DNA of 64,000 bases from JBFWUW01 sp050247075 (GTDB lineage Bacteria > Planctomycetota > Planctomycetia > Pirellulales > JBFWUW01). Below are positions 41,902 through 49,738 of the stretch, piece after piece. The stretch lies in assembly GCA_050247075.1 (NCBI GenBank), contig JBFWUW010000005.1:62001-126000 (forward strand), written 5' to 3'. The translations under genes were made by a program, and so were the position numbers. The notes under the pieces were generated by a model. That model was given only the letters and a program-made list of their open reading frames with translations. It had not been told where the DNA came from and made no database searches. The first letter of the stretch is position 1; each line of letters opens with the position of its first letter.

Positions 41902-43413
41902 ATGGTCCGACTACTTCGCTGGCCACTGGTGCTGCTGTTGACGATCTTCTTCGTTGCCGCCGCGCGTGCGGCCGAGGATGACGTGAAGGGATTCATTGAC
42001 GCTCCTTTTGACGAATCCCCGTTCGATGATTCCATGGTCGAGGATGAAGACCCTCCTCCTCCCTTGGAACAAGAAGTCCCCCTGGCACCAAACGCCGCGC
42101 ACGATGAGTCGTTGCGGTCGTCACCGGTCGCTCCGCCGGGTCACTCGCTGGGTCATTCGCCGAACCAGGCCAATTGGATCCAACCGCCGGGATGCGGTGG
42201 CAGCCAAAGCTGTTGCAATGGCTGTTGCAACGGTTGCTGCAATAGCTGTTGCAATGGATGCTGCAACGGTTGCTGTTGCCAGGATTGCGGCGATGCCGGC
42301 CCAATGCGATTGTTGCCGCAGAGCGGCTTCTTCGAGTTGTACGGCTGGCTCGATGGCGGCTACATGGGCAACACCACCAACGGTCCCGGGGCCGTCTTTC
42401 ACGGTCCCTACAATGCCGTGGATCGTAGCGAGGGGATGTTCAACCAGGCCTACTTGGTTGCCGAGCGCTCGGTGGCCAAGTCTGAATGCTTTGATGTCGG
42501 CGGCCGGTTGGATGCCTTGTACGGCTTCGACTTTTTTCTGGCCCAGTCGCTTGGCGTGGAGTTGAATCAAGACGGGAGCAACCGTTGGAATCAAAGCCAA
42601 TACTATGGCTTGGCCATGCCTCAAGCTTACCTGGAAGCCGGCAATCAGCAAGCTTCCATCAAGGTGGGGCATTTTTACTCCATCGTCGGATTCGAGGGAG
42701 TCACCGCGCCGTCGAACTTCTTCTATTCCAAGGCGTACAGCTATCAGTTCGCCGGACCATTCACCCACTGGGGAGCGTTGGCCACCTACAAGGCTAACGA
42801 CAACTGGCAACTGCAAGGCGGCGCGCACCTTGGCTGGAATGCGCTCGACCGCCAGCAAGACCATGTCTCGTTCATCGGCGGATTGAAGTACACCAACGAT
42901 TGCCGCGACTTTTGGAGTTCGTTTGCCGTCACCACCGGCGAGGAACCAAACAATCCCGCCGGTCTGGGCGGAATCCAAAACCAGTACGCCAACCGTACGC
43001 GCTACAGCTTTATCGTCGACAAGCAATACTGCTCTTGGGAATACGTCTTCCACCACTGGATGGGGATTCAACAGGCCGGTGCGCCGGGTGGTGGAACCGC
43101 CCTGTGGTACGGCATCGACCAGTACCTGTACTATCGCTGGAACGCCTGCCACCGGTTTGGCGTCCGTGCCGAATGGTTCCGCGACGAACAAGGTACCCGC
43201 GTCGGTCTGAACCGGCCGGGCAACCCCAACAATCCGCCACTGCCTGGTTCGTACTACTCGCTTTCGGCTGGCTGGAATTGGACTCCCAATGCCAACCTGG
43301 TCGTGCGGCCCGAGATTCGTTGGGACATTCAAGACGGGCCGAACCGCCCGTACGACAATGGCCGCAAGGATTACCAGGTGATGCTGGGACTGGATACGAT
43401 CGTATTGTTCTAA
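41902..43413 (+). CDS. Outer-membrane porin (BBP2-like) with cysteine-rich N-terminal segment
   Basis: A 503-aa exported protein with signal peptide LLLTIFFVAAARA. Residues ~25-95 are acidic and Pro-rich. Residues 98-129 hold 15 cysteines in CCNG/CCNS-type repeats. From ~140 a beta-barrel follows with alternating aromatic strands (FFELYGWLDGGYMGN, AYLEAGNQQASIKVGHFYS, GGLKYTNDCRDFWSSFAVTT, FGVRAEWFRDEQGTR) and a C-terminal strand ending DTIVLF with terminal Phe. This matches the planctomycete beta-barrel porin-2/OmpL-like family. The Cys block is unusual for porins and may form disulfide links or bind metal. The ATG at 41902 directly precedes the signal peptide. Confidence 0.82.
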   Translation: MVRLLRWPLVLLLTIFFVAAARAAEDDVKGFIDAPFDESPFDDSMVEDEDPPPPLEQEVPLAPNAAHDESLRSSPVAPPGHSLGHSPNQANWIQPPGCGGSQSCCNGCCNGCCNSCCNGCCNGCCCQDCGDAGPMRLLPQSGFFELYGWLDGGYMGNTTNGPGAVFHGPYNAVDRSEGMFNQAYLVAERSVAKSECFDVGGRLDALYGFDFFLAQSLGVELNQDGSNRWNQSQYYGLAMPQAYLEAGNQQASIKVGHFYSIVGFEGVTAPSNFFYSKAYSYQFAGPFTHWGALATYKANDNWQLQGGAHLGWNALDRQQDHVSFIGGLKYTNDCRDFWSSFAVTTGEEPNNPAGLGGIQNQYANRTRYSFIVDKQYCSWEYVFHHWMGIQQAGAPGGGTALWYGIDQYLYYRWNACHRFGVRAEWFRDEQGTRVGLNRPGNPNNPPLPGSYYSLSAGWNWTPNANLVVRPEIRWDIQDGPNRPYDNGRKDYQVMLGLDTIVLF

Positions 43414-43463
43414 TGATGACCTGGGCAACGAAAGCAGGCAAGCGAACAACGGATGCGATATTC

Positions 43464-43498
43464 GCGGTCGCACGCGCTATTGCAGCGCGTGCGGCCGC
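43464..43498. terminator. Strong hairpin between convergent genes
   Basis: A 15-bp stem (arms 43464-43478 and 43484-43498, one G.U pair, 5-base loop ATTGC; core GCACGCGCT/AGCGCGTGC). It lies 50 bases after the porin and covers the stop codon of the 58-aa minus-strand gene. No T tract follows on either strand, so termination is inferred. Confidence 0.5.
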
Positions 43499-43653
43499 GA
43501 GTTGTGACCGTCTCCATGAGGCAGCCCGTTCCACTGCACCCACGATTGGCGGAAGGCGCGACGATAACAGCGCGGGCACGTACCACACAAGAGCCGACCG
43601 GAAGGCGAATCCTCTTCCAACGCTTCTTCCCCCATATCCGCGGTATCACTCAT
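43477..43653 (-). CDS. Hypothetical 58-aa CxxC protein coupled to the PaaK-like ligase
   Basis: ATG 43653-43651 overlaps the TGA of the ligase gene in an ATGA junction, with AAGGGG just upstream, a typical sign of translational coupling. The product has an acidic N-terminus (MSDTADMGEEALEED), one CGTCPRC metal-binding-like motif, and an Arg/His-rich end. The single CxxC could make half a zinc ribbon. It is not recognised, and the C-terminal part lies in a hairpin, so the gene could be a chance frame. Confidence 0.4.
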   Translation of the reverse strand: MSDTADMGEEALEEDSPSGRLLCGTCPRCYRRAFRQSWVQWNGLPHGDGHNSRPHALQ

Positions 43654-45017
43654 TCCCCTTGCAGCAGGCAAGGTTGTGACATCAGCCAGTCGCGCGTATC
43701 GAATGGCCGCAAGCGGCGGGTCTTGCCGCCTGCCCGCGGGATATGGGGCGTCCACCTTAGTTCAGCGGTTACACCGCGCTGGGCCAAAGCCGCCACGATG
43801 CGGTCGGCCGCGGCCGTTAATTCGCCGGCGCTGCCTCTCGGTTCGGCGTCGATCAACAGCCGCGGTCCAACGGTGTAGAGCTGGTAATTGCCTCCCATTT
43901 CCGGTTGCGCGTAGAGCACGTCCTCAACCATGTAAGGCGAGATCAGCGGAGCCGCTGCTTCGCCCGCCGGTTGCGCGATCTGATCGGCCATCCGACCGCG
44001 AATGAACAGCCGCGGCAAGGTAAAGCCATCCTTGCCGGGTGACACGTCCAGCAGGCCCAGATCGGCCGTGCGATAGCGAATCAATGGCGAGGCTTTGCGC
44101 TGCAGCACCGTGCAGACGACTTCGCCCACCTGGCCCGGCGGCAGCGGCTGGCCCGATTGGGGATCGATGATTTCCACGTAAACCTGGCCGCCGCTGACGT
44201 ACGAACCATCCTGGGCCGGTCCCTCGATGGCGATCGAGCCGCATTCCATCGACCCATAGAACACCAGCGCCGGACAGTTCCAAATTTCTTGCAGCCGGCG
44301 GCGGTACGCCGGCGAGCAGCCTTCGCCCGTGATCCACATGAATCTTGGCCGCAAATAGTGCCCAGCCTTCAGCCCTCGCCTCGCGGCGATTTCGCTGAGC
44401 AGCATGGCGTAGGGGGGCGTGGTAATCAGCACGTTGGCCGCCAGATCGGCCATGATGTCGATAGTCTTGGCCGGGTCGGAGTAGAAGCCACCCTTGCCGA
44501 CAGGCACCACCAGCGCGCCGGCACCGGCTTGCAAGGACCGTTGAAAAGACTGCCCCGACGAACTCATTTCATACGGCAACGCGTTGATGACCACATCGCC
44601 CGCCTGGACCGGCATCAGCAGCCGCGGGGCCGGCAGCACATCGTGGCCGTGCATGTCATCCCACGAATACAAAATGTACGACCAATCGCCGCCGGTCGTA
44701 CCGGTGGAGGTGTGCGTCAGGCAGACTTGTTCGCGCGGCAGACTCAACAAGGCCCACGGCTTACGCAACAGTTCCCGCTTGTTTGTAAAGGGAAACCGCG
44801 CCAAATCGGCCAGCTCGCCAAAATCAGCCGCCGTCAAACCGGCCGCGGACAGTTTGTCGCGATAGAGGGGATTATTGGCTTCGACATGCCGCAACTGCTC
44901 GGCAATAGCGTCTCGTTGATAGGCGAGCAATCGGTCGGGCGGCCAGCGTTCAACCGGCCCGGCGTTGTCGGAGCCGAAAAACGTGGCTAGCGAACCCGTG
45001 GGAATAAAAGGCTGCAT
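43650..45017 (-). CDS. PaaK-like phenylacetate-CoA ligase family protein
   Basis: A 455-aa adenylate-forming enzyme. The phosphate loop is THTSTGTTGGDW near residue 93, followed by TTPPYAMLLSE, the YGSMECGSIAIEGP motif near residue 240 and the LIRYRTADLG motif near residue 315. PaaK relatives activate aryl or acyl acids as CoA esters; many planctomycete members are uncharacterised. The start at 45017 (MQPFIPTG) gives a normal N-terminus, while an ATG at 45095 would add 26 residues; neither has a good ribosome binding site. A 58-aa frame follows with an ATGA overlap. Confidence 0.8.
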   Translation of the reverse strand: MQPFIPTGSLATFFGSDNAGPVERWPPDRLLAYQRDAIAEQLRHVEANNPLYRDKLSAAGLTAADFGELADLARFPFTNKRELLRKPWALLSLPREQVCLTHTSTGTTGGDWSYILYSWDDMHGHDVLPAPRLLMPVQAGDVVINALPYEMSSSGQSFQRSLQAGAGALVVPVGKGGFYSDPAKTIDIMADLAANVLITTPPYAMLLSEIAARRGLKAGHYLRPRFMWITGEGCSPAYRRRLQEIWNCPALVFYGSMECGSIAIEGPAQDGSYVSGGQVYVEIIDPQSGQPLPPGQVGEVVCTVLQRKASPLIRYRTADLGLLDVSPGKDGFTLPRLFIRGRMADQIAQPAGEAAAPLISPYMVEDVLYAQPEMGGNYQLYTVGPRLLIDAEPRGSAGELTAAADRIVAALAQRGVTAELRWTPHIPRAGGKTRRLRPFDTRDWLMSQPCLLQGE

Positions 45018-45247
45018 GGAGTTGCCGTGCGCGCTAGTTGGTGGAAGGCTTGCCAATTCGGCGATCAGCCCATTTTCGCGGATCCATGCCAACATAACAG
45101 CAACATCGCCGCGATTCCAACGTGACGGAGGCGACCCATAGTAAATGTGACTCGCATCTGGAAATGCATCTTGCCAAGGCGCATACTATGCAGTCCCGCC
45201 AGAATGAGTGAAGCTCCCCGCCCCAACATCCCACCCCCGAAGCTACC

Positions 45248-46255
45248 GTGAACGAATCATCCGATATTGAACGCCAGTTAGCGCAGCTAAATAAACAGTA
45301 TCTCCAATTGTTGGAAGGCATGTCGCAAATCATCGTTGGCCAGCGGCAGGTCTTGGAGGAATTGCTGGTGACCGTCTTTGCCGGCGGGCATAACCTGCTG
45401 GAAGGCGTCCCCGGCCTGGCCAAGACGCTGATGATTAACACCTTGGCCCGGCTGTTGTCGCTCAATTTCAAACGCATTCAGTTCACGCCCGACCTGATGC
45501 CGTCGGATATCGTCGGCACCAATGTGATCGAAGACGACCACACCACGGGCAAGCGGGTGACGGTCTTCGTGGCCGGCCCCATCTTCACCAACGTCGTGCT
45601 GGCGGATGAAATCAACCGCACGCCGCCCAAGACCCAGGCGGCGCTGTTGCAGGCCATGCAAGAGCACGAAGTCACCGCCGGCGGCAAGACTTATCCGTTG
45701 CAAGCCCCGTTTTTCGTGCTGGCCACGCAAAACCCGATCGACCAGGAGGGAACCTACCCGCTGCCTGAAGCCCAAAAAGACCGCTTCTTGTTGAACACGT
45801 TTATCAAGTATCCGGCCTTGGAGGAAGAAGAGCAGATCGTCGAGCGGACAACCGCCAACGTGGCTGTCGACCTGCGGCCGGTTTGCGACCAGGCCACGGT
45901 GCTGGAGTTTCAGAAGTTGGTCCGCAGCATTCCGGTGAGCAAGCATGTCACTGGCTATGCGGTCGATCTGGTACGCGCCACGCGTCCCACCGAAAGCGGC
46001 GTGCCCGACTTCATTCAAGAACAGATCGCCTGGGGCGCTGGGCCGCGGGCCAGCCAGGCGTTGATCTTGTGTGCCAAGACCTATGCGGCGCTGTGCGGCC
46101 GCATCAATGTCTCTTGCGACGACGTGCGGCACCTGGCCATGCCCGTCCTGCGGCACCGACTGGCATGCAGCTTTGCCGCCGAAGCCGAGGGAATCTCCAC
46201 GGACGACATCATCCGCCGTCTGTTGGAAGTCGTGCCGGAACGGAAGGGGAAGTAA
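45248..46255 (+). CDS. MoxR-family AAA+ ATPase
   Basis: A 335-aa AAA+ chaperone-like ATPase. Walker A is GVPGLAKT (residue ~60), Walker B and surroundings VVLADEINRTPPKTQAALLQ, sensor 1 ATQNPIDQEGTYPLPEAQKDR. MoxR proteins act with VWA-domain proteins to mature or activate membrane complexes. The start is GTG at 45248. It opens a four-gene operon with a DUF58 protein and two VWA-like membrane proteins, the usual planctomycete arrangement. The client complex is unknown. Confidence 0.93.
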   Translation: MNESSDIERQLAQLNKQYLQLLEGMSQIIVGQRQVLEELLVTVFAGGHNLLEGVPGLAKTLMINTLARLLSLNFKRIQFTPDLMPSDIVGTNVIEDDHTTGKRVTVFVAGPIFTNVVLADEINRTPPKTQAALLQAMQEHEVTAGGKTYPLQAPFFVLATQNPIDQEGTYPLPEAQKDRFLLNTFIKYPALEEEEQIVERTTANVAVDLRPVCDQATVLEFQKLVRSIPVSKHVTGYAVDLVRATRPTESGVPDFIQEQIAWGAGPRASQALILCAKTYAALCGRINVSCDDVRHLAMPVLRHRLACSFAAEAEGISTDDIIRRLLEVVPERKGK

Positions 46256-46375
46256 GGCAGAACCATTGTCCTGTGCGGGCGCAAAGTTGTTGTTTCCATA
46301 GTTGCCATCCGCGACCGATTTTGTTGGTCCTTTATTTTCCATTGAATCGCCGATCCCGCCTTCCACCCCCGCCCT

Positions 46376-47425
46376 ATGTCCTCATCACAAACATCTCCAC
46401 AATCGGTTGCTCGGACTGCTCGCACCGCCTGGTGGAAGCGGTTGGGGCCGGCGGCCGGGGCACTGATGCAAAAGCTGCATCGGGCCTTGATGGAGCAGGC
46501 CAGCCCGGCGTTGGCCGAAGGAATGAAGTCCTCCGCCCAGGACCGTTATCTCAATCCCGAAGTGTTGGCCCGCGTTGGCTTTTCTCCGTTGTTGGCCCGG
46601 TTGGTGGTGGAAGGTTTTTTGAACGGCTTGCACAAGAGTCCGTTCCACGGGTTCTCCGTCGAGTTTGCCGACCATCGCGAGTATGTCGCCGGCGACGATT
46701 TGAAGTATCTCGACTGGCATCTCTTCGCCCGCACCGATCATTACTACATCAAACGGTTCGAGGAAGAGACCAATCTGCGCAGCTATCTGCTGCTCGACCG
46801 TTCGGCCTCGATGGCCTTTGGCACCGGCTTGCTCACCAAGTGGGACTACGCTTGTTTTCTGGCCAGTTGCCTGGGGTATCTGGTGCTTCGACAGCAAGAT
46901 GCCTGCGGGTTGGCCCTGTTTGGGGCCAAACCGGGCCTGTTAGTGCAACCCCGTTGCCGCCGCCCCCATCTGCGGCAACTGATGCGGGTGATGGTCGAAA
47001 ACCCGCCCGCGGGCGGCACCGACATGCCGGCCAGCTTGCGGGCCATTGCCCGCAACCTCAAACGCCGCGGGCTGGTGGTCGTGATCAGCGATTTGATCGA
47101 CGACCCGGAACAAACGCTGAAAGCCCTGCGGATGTTACGCAGCCAAAAGCACGACGTGCTGGTGTTTCATCTGCAAGACGCGGCCGAACTGGAATTTCCC
47201 TTCCAGGGTGCCACTCAATTCCGCGATATGGAGACGGACGAGGAGCTAGAGATCGACCCCACCGCCGTCCGCGCCGGCTACCTGGAACAGGTCCAGCAAT
47301 CGTGCGAGTTCTACCGCAAGGGCCTGAGCGAGGCAGGCATCGACTATCAACTCATCAATACGCGGCAGCCCTACGATCAGGCGTTATCCGCATATTTGCA
47401 TCGGAGGAGTAAAATTAGGAATTAG
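46376..47425 (+). CDS. DUF58 (VWA-like) protein
   Basis: A 349-aa soluble protein with the DUF58 core: EFADHREYVAGDDLKYLDWH near residue 96, FARTDHYYIKRFEEETN, and a VWA-type LLLDRSASMAFG (MIDAS-like DxSxS) near residue 140, followed by PAGGTDMPASLRAI and VVISDLIDD. DUF58 proteins are standard partners of MoxR ATPases. It follows MoxR by 120 bases and precedes the BatA-like gene by 51 bases. Confidence 0.9.
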   Translation: MSSSQTSPQSVARTARTAWWKRLGPAAGALMQKLHRALMEQASPALAEGMKSSAQDRYLNPEVLARVGFSPLLARLVVEGFLNGLHKSPFHGFSVEFADHREYVAGDDLKYLDWHLFARTDHYYIKRFEEETNLRSYLLLDRSASMAFGTGLLTKWDYACFLASCLGYLVLRQQDACGLALFGAKPGLLVQPRCRRPHLRQLMRVMVENPPAGGTDMPASLRAIARNLKRRGLVVVISDLIDDPEQTLKALRMLRSQKHDVLVFHLQDAAELEFPFQGATQFRDMETDEELEIDPTAVRAGYLEQVQQSCEFYRKGLSEAGIDYQLINTRQPYDQALSAYLHRRSKIRN

Positions 47426-47476
47426 TGTTCAGTCTGTTTTTTATCTTTCCTCCTTCCACCTTTCGCCTTTCCCACC

Positions 47477-49738
47477 ATGTTTTTCCTCGCACCCGCCGCT
47501 CTCTTCGGCCTGGCTTTGCTGGCGATACCGATCGCCGTGCATTTGTTCAAGCCGCGGCATGTGCGGCAGACGCCGTTTAGCAGTTTGCGCTGGCTGCATC
47601 TGACGCAGCAGCGCATGGCCCGGCGGATTCAATGGCATCAGGTGCTGCTGTTTGCTTTGCGGGCGGCGTTCTTGATCTTGGTTGTGTTCGCGCTGGCCCG
47701 CCCGCTCTGGTCGCCGCGAGGGGGTGCGGGGAGTGTCGATCGAATCATCGTCCTCGACAATAGCGCCAGCATGGGCCGCCAGCTTGCCGGGCGATCCACC
47801 CCTTGGCAAACCGCCGCCGGGCTCGCCAGACAATTCGTGGCGGGCATGTTGCCGGGCGACCGTACCGCCGTCTTGCTGACAGGCCATCAAACCACGGTGC
47901 TGGCCCCTTGGACGGCCGACGCCGCTATTTACCTACCTGCTATTGAAGCGGCCCAGCCGACCGCCACCGATACCAATCTCGATTCATCACTTGACCTGCT
48001 GCAAACCTTGCTCGACCTGCGCCGGCCGAAGGCCCGCGTGGAGATCTGCTTTCTTACCGACAACATGTCGGGCGCGTGGACGCCCGGTGCTGTCGGCGGG
48101 TTTGTCCGCGGCCTGCCGGCCGAAGGCGCGCCGCAACTGCGGCTGTTCGATGTCGGCCTGCCCGCCCCGCGCAATGGCTGGCTGACCGCAGCGCGGCTCC
48201 GTCAGTCCGACCGCGGCCCCACGCTGCGGGTAGAAGCCTCTTGCGTGGGGGACGTGGCCCAACCGCGCACGTTGCGTATCGCCGGCCTGGTGGGCGTGAA
48301 AGACCAAGAGCTATCGATTACCCTGCAGCCCGGCCAGCCGACCCGGCTTGAACTGCCCCTGCCCGCCACGTTTGAAGCAGCCGGCAGCCTTGCCACGTTC
48401 ACGCTAGAACCCGCGGACGAACTGCCGGAAGACGACGTTCTGTATGCAGATCTGGCTTCGTCCGGTGCGCTTCATTTGCTGTTGATCGAGCCGGTCACAG
48501 CCAGCCGGGAAGTCTCCGCCGCCAGTCTGCCGCTGCGCACGGCCATCGTCGCCCTGGCGGACTCGGGCGCGTCCGCCGCCGATGGCCAGCTTGTTGTTCG
48601 CTCGCCCGATTCATTGCAAGATGCCGACATAGCCGCGGCCGACGTGGTGTTGTTGGCCGACGCGCCCGGCTTGAACGAATCGCAGGCGGCCGCGCTCGCG
48701 GCCCGCGTGCGGGCCGGCGCGGGGGCATTGTTCTTTCTGGGACCAAGCGTGCAACCGCAAGTTTACAACCAGCGGTTTACCGATCCTCTGCATCCCGTCG
48801 ACGGATTGCTGCCGGCGGCGCTGGGTGGCGCGGTTCATGCTGCACAAAACCAACGGTTCGCCTGGGCGGGTTGGCAAGAACGGCACCCGCTGCTGGCCGG
48901 TCTGGTCGATCCCTTGATCGGCGACTTGCCGTTAGTCACATCGTCGGCCTATTACCGTTTTGCCGGGCCAATCGACCCGGCCGATGAAAAACTGGCCGTC
49001 TGTGGCGATGGAACTCCCGCTTTGATTGCTCGGCATGTCGGGGCAGGCCGCGTGGTGTGGGTGAATGCCTCGGCCGATGACCGCTGGTGCGATCTGCCTC
49101 GTCGCAACAGCTTCGTCCCGCTGGTCGATCGCCTGCTTGCGCATCTGGCAGCCGGCGGAGAACGGCGTTCGTTCGATGCGGGTGAAGCGATCAACATCGC
49201 CCTGCCAGGCCAGATTCAGCCGAACCAGGTGGCGGTTCGCACGCCATCGGGCCAGATGCTACAGCCGCGGGTGGAAGCCGCCGCCGGCCGCACGCTGTTG
49301 CGGCTGGACGAACCCCCCGAGACTGGCTTTTTTACCATCGAACCCACGGGCACCATGAGTTCTCCGTCCACCGAACCAGCCGGTACCGCCGACGATTTGG
49401 CGGAGAATGCTCCCACGGCCCCCATCACCTTTGTGGTGAATGCTGGAAGGGGCGATAGCCGGTTGCAGCCGCTTGTGGCCGAATCGCTGCGTCAGTGGTG
49501 GCAACCCGCCGACTTGCAAGTTGAACAACCATCCGCCGTGGCGGCTGTTGCGACCGGCCACGACGGCCGCCTGGCGCTGGAGCCGTGGTTGATTGCCTTG
49601 GCCAGTCTGGTCTTGTTGGCGGAAATGTTCCTGGTCCATTGGCTTTGCCCGCGGATCAATCCTGCGTTGAGTTCGTCGCATAAACGGCGGCGTGGTTTTG
49701 TGCCGCCGCTGCGCGAGCGCCAGGAGACCCTGCCATGA
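47477..49738 (+). CDS. BatA-like N-terminal domain / VWA membrane protein
   Basis: The 753-aa protein begins with the BatA-type membrane domain (FFLAPAALFGLALLAIPIAV, then LFKPRHVRQTPFSSLRWL and a second helix). A VWA domain follows with the MIDAS motif VLDNSASMGRQ near residue 95 and CFLTDNMSGAW. A long periplasmic beta-rich part (~240-680) and a last membrane helix near residue 715 (LALEPWLIALASLVLLAEMF) complete it. The gene overlaps the next one by 4 bases (ATGA), so the two are made together. It probably forms a membrane complex served by MoxR. Confidence 0.85.
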   Translation: MFFLAPAALFGLALLAIPIAVHLFKPRHVRQTPFSSLRWLHLTQQRMARRIQWHQVLLFALRAAFLILVVFALARPLWSPRGGAGSVDRIIVLDNSASMGRQLAGRSTPWQTAAGLARQFVAGMLPGDRTAVLLTGHQTTVLAPWTADAAIYLPAIEAAQPTATDTNLDSSLDLLQTLLDLRRPKARVEICFLTDNMSGAWTPGAVGGFVRGLPAEGAPQLRLFDVGLPAPRNGWLTAARLRQSDRGPTLRVEASCVGDVAQPRTLRIAGLVGVKDQELSITLQPGQPTRLELPLPATFEAAGSLATFTLEPADELPEDDVLYADLASSGALHLLLIEPVTASREVSAASLPLRTAIVALADSGASAADGQLVVRSPDSLQDADIAAADVVLLADAPGLNESQAAALAARVRAGAGALFFLGPSVQPQVYNQRFTDPLHPVDGLLPAALGGAVHAAQNQRFAWAGWQERHPLLAGLVDPLIGDLPLVTSSAYYRFAGPIDPADEKLAVCGDGTPALIARHVGAGRVVWVNASADDRWCDLPRRNSFVPLVDRLLAHLAAGGERRSFDAGEAINIALPGQIQPNQVAVRTPSGQMLQPRVEAAAGRTLLRLDEPPETGFFTIEPTGTMSSPSTEPAGTADDLAENAPTAPITFVVNAGRGDSRLQPLVAESLRQWWQPADLQVEQPSAVAAVATGHDGRLALEPWLIALASLVLLAEMFLVHWLCPRINPALSSSHKRRRGFVPPLRERQETLP

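Noticed and set aside
42193..42288. Short tandem repeats in the porin gene considered as a CRISPR-like array
   Set aside because: The 12-base units have no spacers, lie in frame inside a coding region and encode CCNG repeats.
42121..43473. 450-codon minus-strand open frame opposite the porin gene
   Set aside because: Antisense shadow; the Ala/Thr repeats at its end are merely the complement of the CCNG repeat.
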